Below are positions 17,782-25,993 of a stretch of 64,000 nucleotides of DNA, in pieces; position 1 is the stretch's first letter; every line of letters starts with the position of its first letter. The DNA lies in the NCBI GenBank assembly GCA_913060515.1, contig CAJXRZ010000007.1, positions 62,001 through 126,000 on the forward strand. The letters are read 5' to 3'. This DNA is from an uncultured Pseudomonadota bacterium (lineage in GTDB: Bacteria; Myxococcota_A; UBA796; CAJQPC01). The translations under genes were made by a program, and so were the position numbers. Below the pieces are notes generated by a model. That model ran no database searches, had not been told where the DNA came from, and was given only the letters and a program-made list of their open reading frames with translations.

Positions 17782-18717
17782 TCAAAGCTTGCGTGCAACA
17801 GCCAACCAAGCCCGGTTCAAGTGAGCGGTCTTGGGGTGCGCGCGCAGCTGCGCCTCCAGGGCCAGCACCTCTTCCAGATCCACCTCTCCAGCCGAGAGCT
17901 CGAAGGGTCCCGAGGGCACGAAGTGGGTGGGAATCAGGGACTCAATCTCGAAGTGTGGAGCGAGCAGATCCGCCAGCTCAGGGCCTTCGTAGGTGTGAAC
18001 CCACACATCTCCAGGCAGATGAACAATGCCGTCTTCCAAGAGCGAGGCCAGTGTGCCAGCTGGCACATCCAAGGCTGCCGCCCAACCCCAGCGGGCCTCG
18101 ACTGAGCAAAAGAGCTTTCCACCCGGCTTGAGCCGCTGCGCCACTCCCGCAATGATCGCATCTGGGTCCGAGCAATAACAGAGCACTTCCGGCGCGATGA
18201 CTGCATCCACCGGCGCAATGTCAGGCAGCGCTTCCCCGGTGGACCAGTGCAGATCCAAGCGGCCAGCCCTGCCCGCTGCGTGCTGAAGACAGCGCCAGAG
18301 AGAGCGTAGATCGGGGTCTACGACCTCAACGTCCAGTCCTCTGTCCAAGAGCCACGCGGCGAAGCGACCACATCCTCCGCCCAAGTCCATGACGCGCCCC
18401 TCGGTGGGCAGGAGCTGCCCCCAGTGGTGCTCGTAGATCCCCCTCTCCAGGATCTTTTGCTTGTTGCTGGGTGCGTTGGGATCCAAAAAATCCAGCCACT
18501 CGGGATGGTCGTCCCAGGCCTTGACCAGGCCAACCAGATTGCACATGGGCCCAGGGGGTACCGACCCACCGTGGTGGATCGCCTCTAGGCGCGGATCCCC
18601 AGGCTCCATCCAGAAGCTTGAACCCGCCCAATCTTGCAGTTCCTTGGCGGCGTAGGGCGGTCCGGGAGGGAGGGCCGGCGTGGGGCCCCCGACGATGTGC
18701 GCGTCTGCGAGTGACAT
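17782..18717 (-). CDS. Class I SAM-dependent methyltransferase
   Basis: 311 residues from the ATG at 18717. A GTG at 18765 would add 16 residues but has no ribosome site. The Rossmann SAM-binding motif I is plain (VMDLGGGCGRFAAWLLDRG), followed by DVEVVDPD (motif post-I), VDAVIAPEVLCY (motif II) and LKPGGKLFCSVE (motif III). The 110-residue N-terminal region is unusual for small methyltransferases and probably holds the substrate-specific part. The stop lies 103 bp ahead of the B12-type radical SAM gene on the same strand, so the two may be co-transcribed. The methylated compound is not predictable. Confidence 0.82.
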   Translation of the reverse strand: MSLADAHIVGGPTPALPPGPPYAAKELQDWAGSSFWMEPGDPRLEAIHHGGSVPPGPMCNLVGLVKAWDDHPEWLDFLDPNAPSNKQKILERGIYEHHWGQLLPTEGRVMDLGGGCGRFAAWLLDRGLDVEVVDPDLRSLWRCLQHAAGRAGRLDLHWSTGEALPDIAPVDAVIAPEVLCYCSDPDAIIAGVAQRLKPGGKLFCSVEARWGWAAALDVPAGTLASLLEDGIVHLPGDVWVHTYEGPELADLLAPHFEIESLIPTHFVPSGPFELSAGEVDLEEVLALEAQLRAHPKTAHLNRAWLAVARKL

Positions 18718-18765
18718 CTGAGGCAACAACTCCTGGCTCTGACCGGTGTTCGATAGCCAAAGCAC

Positions 18766-18794
18766 TTGACACGACCGCCCCTGATAGGCAATGT
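18766..18794 (+). promoter_or_regulatory. Candidate promoter for the tiny plus-strand unit
   Basis: A perfect TTGACA (18766-18771) is followed 17 nt later by CAATGT (18789-18794). The second element is a poor -10 match, so this is only a candidate. It lies upstream of the 15-codon reading frame at 18843. Confidence 0.3.
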
Positions 18795-18842
18795 TCTCTT
18801 CACCTGGGCCAGCCCGGGAACTCTTGCAGCCCTGGAGGCATC

Positions 18843-18890
18843 ATGCGTTGGCGTCCATCCCCCCGCCCCAAGCCCGGCCCCAAGAAATAG
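18843..18890 (+). CDS. Possible 15-residue basic small protein
   Basis: A short frame encodes MRWRPSPRPKPGPKK, very basic and proline-rich. GGAGG lies 4 nt before the ATG, a strong ribosome site. A hairpin followed by a T-rich run begins 25 nt after the stop, and a TTGACA element lies upstream, so the parts form a compact transcription unit of roughly 150 nt. It sits on the plus strand between two minus-strand genes (methyltransferase and lpxC), in one of the window's larger gaps. It could be a real small protein, a leader peptide with no gene behind it, or a small RNA whose reading frame is accidental. Confidence 0.35.
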   Translation: MRWRPSPRPKPGPKK

Positions 18891-18914
18891 GGTCAGGCCA
18901 GTTTTTATTAGAAT

Positions 18915-18949
18915 CCCGTTCACTCAATTTTGAGTCGGACGGGTTTCTT
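18915..18949 (+). terminator. Intrinsic terminator-like hairpin between the small unit and lpxC
   Basis: CCCGT (18915-18919) pairs with ACGGG (18939-18943), and inside it ACTCAA pairs with TTGAGT around a short TT loop. TTTCTT follows on the plus strand. The hairpin also lies directly after the lpxC stop on the minus strand, where the trailing sequence is AT-rich but lacks a T-run, so it may serve both directions. Confidence 0.6.
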
Positions 18950-19820
18950 ACTCTGGGGCCATACGCCAAGCCGAAGGGGTCTCCTGCAGCTTCTGCAGGA
19001 GCGCGTGGGTCATGGCATGCCCTGGCCGGTGGGCCTGCACGCGCCCCTGAAGGCGGCAGTCCATCAGCGCCAGGTCCCCAAAGAGGTCCAGGGCCTTGTG
19101 CCGCACGGGCTCGTCGGGGAAGCGCAGTGCGTTCAGGGGCCCTGCTTCTCCAAAGACCACAGCATTGTCCAGGCTGCCCCCCAAGGCCAGGCCTGCGCGG
19201 TGCATGGCTTGAACCTGGTCCTCGAAGCCAAAGGTACGGGCCGATGCGATCTCTGCGAAGTTCGCAGCGCCCCCCCTCCAGGCTTGGTGGGCGATCGCCG
19301 GATGCTCAAAGAGGATCTCCACGGAGAGCTCCAGCGCGGGCGCGGGAGACAACGACATCCAACGCTCCCCGTCCTGAACCCGCAGCGGCTCCAAGATCTC
19401 CAGCACACGCGCAGGCCGCTCCTGCTGCCGAGCGGCCATTTGCTTGAGCCAGGGCGCGGCCGAGCCGTCTAGAACCGGGACCTCGGGGCCCCAGACCTGA
19501 ACCAGCAAGTTGTCGATGTTCAGGGCATAGGCCGCAGCCAGCAAATGCTCGACGGTGCTCACACTGGCGGCGCTGGAGCCATCCGCCGAGCGGCGGGGTG
19601 CGCTGAGCGTGGTGGCCAACAGGGTGGCGCTGACGTGCTCCGATCGGGCGGGAATCCGGGCCTTCTCCAAGTCCATTCGAAGGAAGAGACGACCATGGTC
19701 CGGCGGCGCCGGGCAGACGCGCACCCGAGCGGGCGCCCCGCTGTGCAGTCCGACCCCGCTGAGCTCAAAGGCAGCGGACACCGTCGCCTGAAGCGCCGGG
19801 GCTCGGCCCGCCTCTGGCAC
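18948..19820 (-). CDS. lpxC: UDP-3-O-acyl-N-acetylglucosamine deacetylase
   Basis: 290 residues, near the usual 300. LpxC removes the acetyl group from UDP-3-O-acyl-GlcNAc, the committed step of lipid A synthesis in the cytoplasm. The zinc-site motifs are visible: H92 in STVEHLLAA, and H241 with D245 in HKALDLFGD. A further His lies in the GHAMTHALL segment near residues 268-272. The start is the GTG at 19820, directly after the TGA of the DUF192 gene, so the pair is translationally coupled. It is the last gene of the ruv-containing operon. Its presence shows that the host builds a lipopolysaccharide-type outer membrane. Confidence 0.93.
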   Translation of the reverse strand: MPEAGRAPALQATVSAAFELSGVGLHSGAPARVRVCPAPPDHGRLFLRMDLEKARIPARSEHVSATLLATTLSAPRRSADGSSAASVSTVEHLLAAAYALNIDNLLVQVWGPEVPVLDGSAAPWLKQMAARQQERPARVLEILEPLRVQDGERWMSLSPAPALELSVEILFEHPAIAHQAWRGGAANFAEIASARTFGFEDQVQAMHRAGLALGGSLDNAVVFGEAGPLNALRFPDEPVRHKALDLFGDLALMDCRLQGRVQAHRPGHAMTHALLQKLQETPSAWRMAPE

Positions 19821-20252
19821 TCAGTTCTCCGAGGGGCCAGGCAGACCAGCGATCACGGCGCCCACCTGAACACCGTTTCGGTCGAACCAGCCCCGGTTCA
19901 TCTCCAGGGCGTACATCGCAGAGCCTGCGCTGGGCACGCCGCTGCGGTCGTGGGGAGTCATGTCTTCGATGTTGAGCACCCTCCCCGTCTCATCCAAGAA
20001 AGCGATGGAGAGGGGAATGGAGGTGTTTTCCATCCAAAAGCTGCGTGGCGCCGAGCTGGGGTAGACGAAGAGCATCCCGTGGTCCGTGTCCATGCTGCTC
20101 CGGTACATCAAGCCTTGGTGGCGCTCAGCCGGGTCATCGGCCAGCTCTACAGAGATGGTCTTCTGGCCCACTTGAATGTCGGCCATGGGCAGCATGACCT
20201 TCTTGGAGGCGCAGGAGATCAGCGGCAGAGCGAGAGACAAGGTCCACAACAT
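19821..20252 (-). CDS. DUF192 family lipoprotein
   Basis: 143 residues from the ATG at 20252, whose A is the last base of the ruvB TGA. AAGGAG lies upstream, inside ruvB. The N-terminus [16 protein letters not shown] is a lipoprotein signal with lipobox LISC. The mature part is a DUF192 domain: VELADDPAERHQGLMYRSSM, MLFVYP, SFWMENTSIPLSIAFLD, and the end motif ALEMNRGWFDRNGVQVG. The biochemical role of the family is not known. Position between ruvB and lpxC suggests steady, housekeeping expression. Confidence 0.85.
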   Translation of the reverse strand: MLWTLSLALPLISCASKKVMLPMADIQVGQKTISVELADDPAERHQGLMYRSSMDTDHGMLFVYPSSAPRSFWMENTSIPLSIAFLDETGRVLNIEDMTPHDRSGVPSAGSAMYALEMNRGWFDRNGVQVGAVIAGLPGPSEN

Positions 20253-21313
20253 CAGAACAACTCCTTCTGTTCGGTCTCCGAGGCCGGGGCCCCTTGGCCT
20301 GCGGAGGACTGCGGAGGCACATGCCCAAGATGCTCCCAACCACCGCGGGTCAGCATGCGGCCACGCGGGGTGCGCTGCAAGAGTCCTTCTTGAATCAAGA
20401 AGGGCTCGTACACCGTCTCGATGGTGTCGGCCTCCTCTCCGATGGCCGCAGCCAGGTTGGTCAGCCCGACAGGCCCACCGTCAAACTTGTCTGCGATGGC
20501 CGTGAGGATGCGGCGGTCCATGTCATCCAGACCCACAGCGTCCACACCCAGGCGCTGAAGTGCCATGCGCGCCAAGTCCCGATCGATGACGCCGCTGCCC
20601 TCGACCTGGGCAAAGTCTCGAATTCGCTTGAGCAGCCGGTTGGCCACGCGTGGGGTCCCCCGGCAACGAGAGCCCAGCTCCTCCGCCCCATCACTGGTGA
20701 TCTCCACACCCAGGCGCTCAGCGCTACGCGTGACGATCAACACCAGCTCCTCGGCGGTGTAGAAGTCCATGGAGCACTGGATGCCAAAGCGGGCCCGCAG
20801 CGGGCTGGTGAGCAGTCCTGCGCGGGTGGTGGCGCCGACCAAGGTGAAGCGCTGCAAGGGCAGTTTGACGGACTGGGCGCCAGGTCCGGTTCCCAGAACC
20901 ACGTCGATCTCGTAGTCCTCCATCGCGGGGTAGAGCACCTCTTCGACGGCACGGTTCATGCGGTGGATCTCGTCGATGAACAAGATCTCCCGCTCCTGCA
21001 GGTTGTTGAGCAAGGCGGCCAGATCCCCTCCCCGCTCAATGACAGGCCCGCTCGTCGTGCGGACCTCTACTCCGAGCTCCTCTCCCAAGATGTACGCCAG
21101 CGAGGTCTTTCCGAGTCCGGGAGGCCCCGCGAAGAGCACATGATCCAGGGCCTCTCCACGCTGAATGGCCGCGCGAATGTAGACGCGCAGGTTCGCCTTG
21201 ATGCGCTCCTGACCGACGTACTCGTCCAAACTCTTGGGGCGCAGAGCCGGGTCGAAGAACTCGTCTCGGTCCTCCCCGATGGGGTCGCCGTTGGGGTCCA
21301 CAATGCGACTCAC
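20252..21313 (-). CDS. ruvB: Holliday junction branch-migration helicase RuvB
   Basis: 353 residues. RuvB is the AAA+ ring motor that, with RuvA, drives branch migration of Holliday junctions in recombination repair. The Walker A motif is [12 protein letters not shown] (about residues 61-72), Walker B is [11 protein letters not shown], the sensor region is [10 protein letters not shown], and the C-terminal winged helix has [17 protein letters not shown]. The start is a GTG at 21313 overlapping the ruvA TGA (GTGA). It sits in the order ruvC-ruvA-ruvB, each pair overlapping, which should keep subunit output balanced. Confidence 0.97.
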   Translation of the reverse strand: MSRIVDPNGDPIGEDRDEFFDPALRPKSLDEYVGQERIKANLRVYIRAAIQRGEALDHVLFAGPPGLGKTSLAYILGEELGVEVRTTSGPVIERGGDLAALLNNLQEREILFIDEIHRMNRAVEEVLYPAMEDYEIDVVLGTGPGAQSVKLPLQRFTLVGATTRAGLLTSPLRARFGIQCSMDFYTAEELVLIVTRSAERLGVEITSDGAEELGSRCRGTPRVANRLLKRIRDFAQVEGSGVIDRDLARMALQRLGVDAVGLDDMDRRILTAIADKFDGGPVGLTNLAAAIGEEADTIETVYEPFLIQEGLLQRTPRGRMLTRGGWEHLGHVPPQSSAGQGAPASETEQKELF

Positions 21314-21918
21314 AGGCGGCCTCCAGAGAGAATGCGCAGGCTGGCAGAGAGCCGCTGGCTCAGCGTGCCTTGGTTGTCCCCGGCCCGCTCAACCCCTTCA
21401 ATGGCGCGGTCGATCTCGGACTTCTTGTAGCCCAAGCGGGCCAAGGCCAGGCGCAGAGGGTCCTCGGCTTGGGCTGGCGCAGGGGCCTTGAGCGCAGGCG
21501 CGCCAGCGGGCGTGAAGACGGGCATGATTTTGCCCCGCAGCTCCAGGAGCAGGCGCTGGGCTGTCTTCTTGCCTACGCCGGAGACCGCGCACAGAGCCCG
21601 GCTGTCCTCTTCTTGGATGGCACGACTGAGGCCCTTGGGACCCAAGGTGTCCAACAAGGCGACGCCCATCTTGGGACCGACCCCACTCACGGAAATCAGC
21701 AGCTCAAAGAGCCGCCGCTCATCGGTGCTGTCAAAGCCGTAGAGCGTGAAGCTGTCCTCGCGCACTTGGGTGCTGATGGACAGGATGAGCTCGGAGTCCA
21801 AGACCACGCGGGCGGCCATTGCCGGCCCAACGGTCACGGCGTAGCCCACTCCTCCTACGTCCACAATCAAGGTGGAAGGCTCTTTCTCCACCAGCGTTCC
21901 CCGCAAGCGTGCGATCAT
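21310..21918 (-). CDS. ruvA: Holliday junction DNA-binding protein RuvA
   Basis: 202 residues from the ATG at 21918, chosen because the protein then begins [14 protein letters not shown] as RuvA does. RuvA binds the four-way junction and loads RuvB. The OB-like N-terminal domain is followed by the helix-hairpin-helix pair ([38 protein letters not shown]). A flexible alanine/proline linker and the small C-terminal RuvB-binding domain come last ([16 protein letters not shown]). The ATG overlaps the ruvC TGA (ATGA), and the 3' end overlaps ruvB (GTGA). Confidence 0.96.
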   Translation of the reverse strand: MIARLRGTLVEKEPSTLIVDVGGVGYAVTVGPAMAARVVLDSELILSISTQVREDSFTLYGFDSTDERRLFELLISVSGVGPKMGVALLDTLGPKGLSRAIQEEDSRALCAVSGVGKKTAQRLLLELRGKIMPVFTPAGAPALKAPAPAQAEDPLRLALARLGYKKSEIDRAIEGVERAGDNQGTLSQRLSASLRILSGGRL

Positions 21919-22412
21919 CTTCGGCTCCCTTGGGCCGCGTGGTGTGCGGCGTGGGCCAGGTGGGTGATGGCGATTGCGACGGCGTCGCACGCATCGTTGT
22001 TCAGGGCGCTCAGGTCGGCCCCAGTGAGCATGCCGACCATACGACGGACCTGCTCCTTGTCCGCCCGCCCGCTGCCCGTGACGGACTTCTTCACGGTCAT
22101 GGCGTTGTACTCAAAGATGGGGCAATCGGCCCCTGCCCCCGCGAGCAGGGCTACCCCGCGGGCCTGACCCAAGCGCAGCGCAGACTCGCTGGACTTGTGC
22201 CTAAAGATGGCCTCGATCGCGACTACTTCGGGGCGATGCACCTGGATGATGGCGCAGAGTCCGCTGTAGATCTCTTGCAAGCGCTGAGGAATGGGGTCCT
22301 TGCTCTTGGTCTTGATCGCGCCGGCCGTAATCATGCGGTAGCGGCCACGTTGACGGGTCACCAAGCCGTAGCCGGTGGCGGTGGAGCCGGGATCGATGCC
22401 TAAGACCAACAT
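21915..22412 (-). CDS. ruvC: Holliday junction resolvase RuvC
   Basis: 165 residues, typical length. RuvC cuts Holliday junctions symmetrically, in concert with RuvAB. The four acidic metal-binding residues are in place: D7 (GIDPGS), E67 (IEAIF), D140 and D143 (NNDACDA). Other family segments are HKSSESALRLGQARGVAL and VKKSVTGSGRADKEQV. The ATG lies 17 bp after the upstream surface-protein gene, so ruvC is probably co-transcribed with that gene, the VOC gene and the TPR gene. Confidence 0.97.
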   Translation of the reverse strand: MLVLGIDPGSTATGYGLVTRQRGRYRMITAGAIKTKSKDPIPQRLQEIYSGLCAIIQVHRPEVVAIEAIFRHKSSESALRLGQARGVALLAGAGADCPIFEYNAMTVKKSVTGSGRADKEQVRRMVGMLTGADLSALNNDACDAVAIAITHLAHAAHHAAQGSRR

Positions 22413-22429
22413 GTTTGTTCAGTATTGGC

Positions 22430-22846
22430 TCAAGCGAGGCCGGGCCAGCGCTTGTTCACCCCTCGCAGCCAACCCCCGGCCAAAAGGAAGCCCAGGAAGA
22501 CCAGCGCAGCGCTCCCCCCTGCAGGCTCTCCCTCCTCGCCGCAGAGGCCACACCCTTCGTCAACTTGGGCATCACAGTCGTTGTCGCTGCCATCCCCGCA
22601 CAGCTCCATGGCCTCGTCGATGAGACCATCACAGTCGCTGTCCAAGCCGTTGCAAACCTCCTGAGCGCCAGGGAAGACGCTGGGGTTGTACACATTGCAG
22701 TCCACTGAATCAGGCCACCCGTCATCGTCGGCGTCCTCTCCGTGGATCAGCTCAAAGTCCCCGACCTCCAGCCCCGTCTCCAGCATCCCGGTCTCGGCCA
22801 TTCCTGTCTCGGCCGAGGCCAGCGCCAAGGCGGCCAACAAGATCAA
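22430..22846 (-). CDS. MopE-type metal-binding surface protein with MYXO-CTERM-like tail
   Basis: 138 residues from a TTG at 22846 that overlaps the TGA of the VOC gene (TTGA). Residues 1-12 look like a short signal peptide (MILLAALALASA). A small repeat, ETGMAETGMLETG, follows. The middle has the Asp/Cys pattern of MopE-type metal-binding motifs (DADDDGWPDSVDCNVYNP, CNGLDSDCDGLIDE, CGDGSDNDCDAQVDEGC). The C-terminus ends with a Cys/Gly patch, a hydrophobic span (AALVFLGFLLAGGWL) and basic residues. This matches the layout of MYXO-CTERM sorting tails used for surface anchoring. Its role is probably extracellular metal or calcium binding; its place upstream of ruvC looks like shared transcription only. 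Confidence 0.75.
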   Translation of the reverse strand: MILLAALALASAETGMAETGMLETGLEVGDFELIHGEDADDDGWPDSVDCNVYNPSVFPGAQEVCNGLDSDCDGLIDEAMELCGDGSDNDCDAQVDEGCGLCGEEGEPAGGSAALVFLGFLLAGGWLRGVNKRWPGLA

Positions 22847-23208
22847 GAAACGGTCCCGGCCTGGAAGATGTTGAGCAGGTTCCCTTCCGTGTCCCGCAGG
22901 GTGATGGCCTTGCCGTGCTCGTCCCGGCGCTCATCGAGCAGCTCGATGCGCTCCTTCATGCAGCGCCGCTTGAGGGCGTTGAGATCGTCGACCTCCATGT
23001 CCAGGTAGACGCCGTGGCCACTGGGGCGGACCATCGGATCCCCACCGCTGGCGTCGACCAAGGCCAGCTTGGCACCGCCACAGGCGAAGAAGACATGGGA
23101 GCGACCTGAGCTGACCGCTTCGAGCCCCAAGACCTTCTCGTAGAAGACCCGCGCGCGGTGGTACCGCAGACAGGGCACCACAACTTCCAGCAGTCGAATT
23201 GTACTCAA
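22843..23208 (-). CDS. VOC (glyoxalase/bleomycin resistance) family protein
   Basis: 121 residues, one VOC module pair. The fold signature is VVPCLRYHRARVFYEKVLGLEAV, then GVYLDMEVDDLNALKRRCM and ITLRDTEGNLLNIFQ. The usual first-strand metal-binding His is absent (VVVPCL). The metal site is therefore uncertain, and a binding rather than enzymatic role is possible. The start is a TTG at 23208, overlapping the TGA of the TPR gene (TTGA). The product begins MSTIRLLEVVV. Confidence 0.82.
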   Translation of the reverse strand: MSTIRLLEVVVPCLRYHRARVFYEKVLGLEAVSSGRSHVFFACGGAKLALVDASGGDPMVRPSGHGVYLDMEVDDLNALKRRCMKERIELLDERRDEHGKAITLRDTEGNLLNIFQAGTVS

Positions 23209-24650
23209 GGCTCAAGCTCCGCCGCCATGCTCCCATACTTGGGGTCCCCGGTGAGCTCTTCCAGCTCTCGCAGCAGAGCCGCGGCTTCGGCTTTGCGGCC
23301 CAAGTCCTGGGCAGCGGCGGCCTTTGAGAGAATCAGCGTGGGATGCGGATAGCGCGTCACGGCTCGATTGAGCACTTGGTAGGCCACGTCCGGCCGGCCC
23401 GCTTGGCTGAGCAGGGTCACCAGTGCCATGACGGGCGCAAGCTCGGTCGGATGTGCGTCCGCAACAGCGCCGAGCGCCGTGACTCCGGCGTTGATTCCCT
23501 TGGCATTGGCGGTCGCCATGCCGGCGCTCACCCCCAGCTCCACATCCCATGGCCTAGATTTGTACGCCGACTCCAGCAGCGGCAGCGCGCGGGCAGCATC
23601 GCCCATGGTGAGCAACAACATCCCCATGGCCCCCTGCACGTCCGGAGATGTGGGCTCCAGCTCAAGGGCCTTGGAGAGGCTCGTGACGGCCTCCATCTGG
23701 CGTCCCAGGCCGATGAAGAGGTGTCCCTGCACCAAGTAGACCAGGTAGCACTCGGGGTACTTGGTCACCAAGTCACGAACACCCAGCTCGGCTGCGACCG
23801 GTGACTCCTGAATCAGCGAGCGGGCCCGCGCCAGCATGGCCTGGCCCTCTGTGTCCAAGCGGCCGGCCTCCAGCTCGCCGACCACGGCCCTATCGAAGAT
23901 GGCCTGAACGGCACCTGGGTCTTTGGCCAGGGCAAGGTCCAAGTTCTCCCTTGCCTTTTTAAAGTCCCCTTCACGAAGCTGCACCCGCCCGAGCGCAGCG
24001 CGAAGCTCAGGACTGTCCGGCACAGCTTTGACCCCACGTTGCAGGTGGTCCCGCGCCATGTCGGGCTCCAGCACGGAGGCGGCCAAGTAGGCCTCGCGGT
24101 CACGAGGAACGGCCACCATGGCTTGGAGACACACCTCCAAGGCCTCAGCGGCCTTGCCCTGGTCCATCAGGGTGGCTCCAAGCCCAGACCACGCCTCGGC
24201 CAAGCCGGGCTGCGCCGCCGTTGCTTGACGGTAGAGCTTGATCGCGTCCTCGGGCTCTCCAAGCGCACGCTGGACCGAGGCCAGGCCCATGGTCGCCCGG
24301 GCATAGTTGGGATCCAAAGACAGGGCTTTTGCGTAGGCGGTGCTCGCCCGGCGAGGATCCAGCGCGGCACGGCCGAGCAGGTACCAAGCCATGGGATCCT
24401 GATCGTTGTCCTCGGCGAACTGGAGGTAGGCGATCTCCCCTTGGAGAGCCAAGCCCAGGTTGTTCATCAGGTCGATGAGCAGCTCGTGCTTTGCGACGTC
24501 CTCAGGCGCTTCACGCACCCCGGCGCGCGCCGCTTCCATGGCCTCTACGGGATGACCCTCACGCATCAGCTGCTCGGGATCAGAGGCCTGCGCGGATGCC
24601 GGAGTCGAAGCGCCGATCGCCAGGAGAAGAGAGAGCAAGAGTGCGTTCAT
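23205..24650 (-). CDS. Secreted tetratricopeptide-repeat protein
   Basis: 481 residues with a Sec signal peptide (MNALLLSLLLAIGASTPASAQA, cleavage after ASA). The rest is helical TPR repeats, for example YLLGRAALDPRRASTAYAKA, AWSGLGATLMDQGKAAEALE and AMGMLLLTMGDAARALPLLE. They suggest a periplasmic scaffold for protein-protein contacts. It heads the coupled operon running to lpxC. It is divergent from the PEGA-like TPR gene at 24735, with 84 bp of shared upstream region. The partner proteins are unknown. Confidence 0.8.
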   Translation of the reverse strand: MNALLLSLLLAIGASTPASAQASDPEQLMREGHPVEAMEAARAGVREAPEDVAKHELLIDLMNNLGLALQGEIAYLQFAEDNDQDPMAWYLLGRAALDPRRASTAYAKALSLDPNYARATMGLASVQRALGEPEDAIKLYRQATAAQPGLAEAWSGLGATLMDQGKAAEALEVCLQAMVAVPRDREAYLAASVLEPDMARDHLQRGVKAVPDSPELRAALGRVQLREGDFKKARENLDLALAKDPGAVQAIFDRAVVGELEAGRLDTEGQAMLARARSLIQESPVAAELGVRDLVTKYPECYLVYLVQGHLFIGLGRQMEAVTSLSKALELEPTSPDVQGAMGMLLLTMGDAARALPLLESAYKSRPWDVELGVSAGMATANAKGINAGVTALGAVADAHPTELAPVMALVTLLSQAGRPDVAYQVLNRAVTRYPHPTLILSKAAAAQDLGRKAEAAALLRELEELTGDPKYGSMAAELEP

Positions 24651-24734
24651 TGGAGACCTCTAACGGCAGACACCCACCCCGTCGGGTGTCGTCCACTTGT
24701 GGGAACAGGTACACTCACAGCATCTGGAGCGTCT

Positions 24735-25979
24735 ATGTGGATCCTTTTGGCAGCGGTCGCGAGCGCTGCACCAGAAGTCGCGGTCTTGGGGCTGCACATC
24801 CCTGGTCAGAGCGAAGCGCAGGGCCGTGAGAGCAGCGAGCGAATCGTCGAGAGCTTGACAGCCTCGGGCGCAATGGTGCCGGTAGGCCCGGACGAGGTCG
24901 CTGTACGCCTACAAGGACGTTCCAGCTTGGTCCTGGATTCCTACGCTCTGAGCGAAGGGGAAGCCCTGGTGGACGAGGGACGGGTTCTGTACCAGAACGC
25001 CGAGCCTGACGCTGCGATCCCGCTGCTGGAGGCGGGCGTCGAAGCCCTCTCCGAGGGCGCCAGACTGAGTGGTAGCACCGGCGCTCTGATCGAGGGCTAC
25101 CTGACCCTTGGCTTGGTGCAATCCGGAATGGGAAACAGCGATGCCGCCATGGAAGCCTTCAGCGCAGCCGTGGTTCTGGATCCGAAGCGGGAGCTGGACA
25201 CCATGTCCTATCCCCCAGATGTCATTGAGCTTTACACCCAAGCCAAGGCCAACGTGCTCAAGAAGGGCACCGGCACCCTCAGCCTGAAGGGCAAGGGAGA
25301 GAGCACGGTCAAGCTGGATGGAATCGAGATGAGCGGCCCCCAGGCCGAGGGTTTGGCGCCAGGGACTCACTACGTCTACGCCACGGACTCCAGCGGTGCG
25401 CGCTACGCCGCAGTCACCGAAGTGAGCCCCGGCCAAACCGCGACGGTAAACCTAAGTTTTGGCGGCCTGAGTCTCGCTGAGCCCACCCAGGACGAGAACC
25501 TGCGGATGGCCCAGACCAACAACCTCTACGCGGCCTTGGGCGCCTATGCCCAGACGCCACTGATTCTGCTCGGCGGACAGGTAGGCGATGACGTGGTCGT
25601 TGCCCTCTACAGTGCCCGGTCCAAGAACTTCTCCCAGGCTCTGAGCGCCCCTGCGGGCAAGGATCCCACCCAGTCGATCCTAAATCTCGTCCCGGCCATT
25701 GGCAGCTACGTGACTGACGCTGGGGACATCCGCCCGGACCGGGTGGCCTTTGATGTGCCAGCACTGGCGCCGAACGACAACGCCCTGCTCTTGGAGCTTC
25801 TGCTGAATCCGCAGGTGCCCGGTCCCGGGGGTCCAGTGGAAGAGACGGGGCCTCGCTGGGGATTGTGGGCTGGCGTGGGTGGTGTCGCCGCTTTAGGCGC
25901 AGGCGCTGCAACCTGGGCCGTCCTTCGGGATCCTGAGCCCAAAGACCAGGGCACGGTCACCCTGGGTCCAATCCCCTAA
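24735..25979 (+). CDS. Envelope protein with TPR-like helices and PEGA-like domain
   Basis: 414 residues from the ATG at 24735, with GGAG upstream and a signal peptide (MWILLAAVASAAPE). Residues 20-170 contain TPR-like helices (YQNAEPDAAIPLLEAGVEAL, NSDAAMEAFSAAVVLDPKRE). Residues about 180-240 form a PEGA-like beta module (TGTLSLKGKGESTVKLDGI, GLAPGTHYVYA, VSPGQTATVNL). A hydrophobic span near the C-terminus (WGLWAGVGGVAALGAGAATW) could anchor the protein in the membrane. It is divergent from the TPR protein gene at 24650, and 14 bp separate it from the RIO kinase gene downstream. The function is unknown; an envelope scaffold is the best guess. Confidence 0.7.
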   Translation: MWILLAAVASAAPEVAVLGLHIPGQSEAQGRESSERIVESLTASGAMVPVGPDEVAVRLQGRSSLVLDSYALSEGEALVDEGRVLYQNAEPDAAIPLLEAGVEALSEGARLSGSTGALIEGYLTLGLVQSGMGNSDAAMEAFSAAVVLDPKRELDTMSYPPDVIELYTQAKANVLKKGTGTLSLKGKGESTVKLDGIEMSGPQAEGLAPGTHYVYATDSSGARYAAVTEVSPGQTATVNLSFGGLSLAEPTQDENLRMAQTNNLYAALGAYAQTPLILLGGQVGDDVVVALYSARSKNFSQALSAPAGKDPTQSILNLVPAIGSYVTDAGDIRPDRVAFDVPALAPNDNALLLELLLNPQVPGPGGPVEETGPRWGLWAGVGGVAALGAGAATWAVLRDPEPKDQGTVTLGPIP

Positions 25980-25993
25980 TTGGAGGAACTCGG

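Noticed and set aside
18791-19447. A 218-residue plus-strand frame across lpxC
   Set aside because: Antisense to lpxC with no conserved features. Only the 15-codon frame at 18843 has a good ribosome site.
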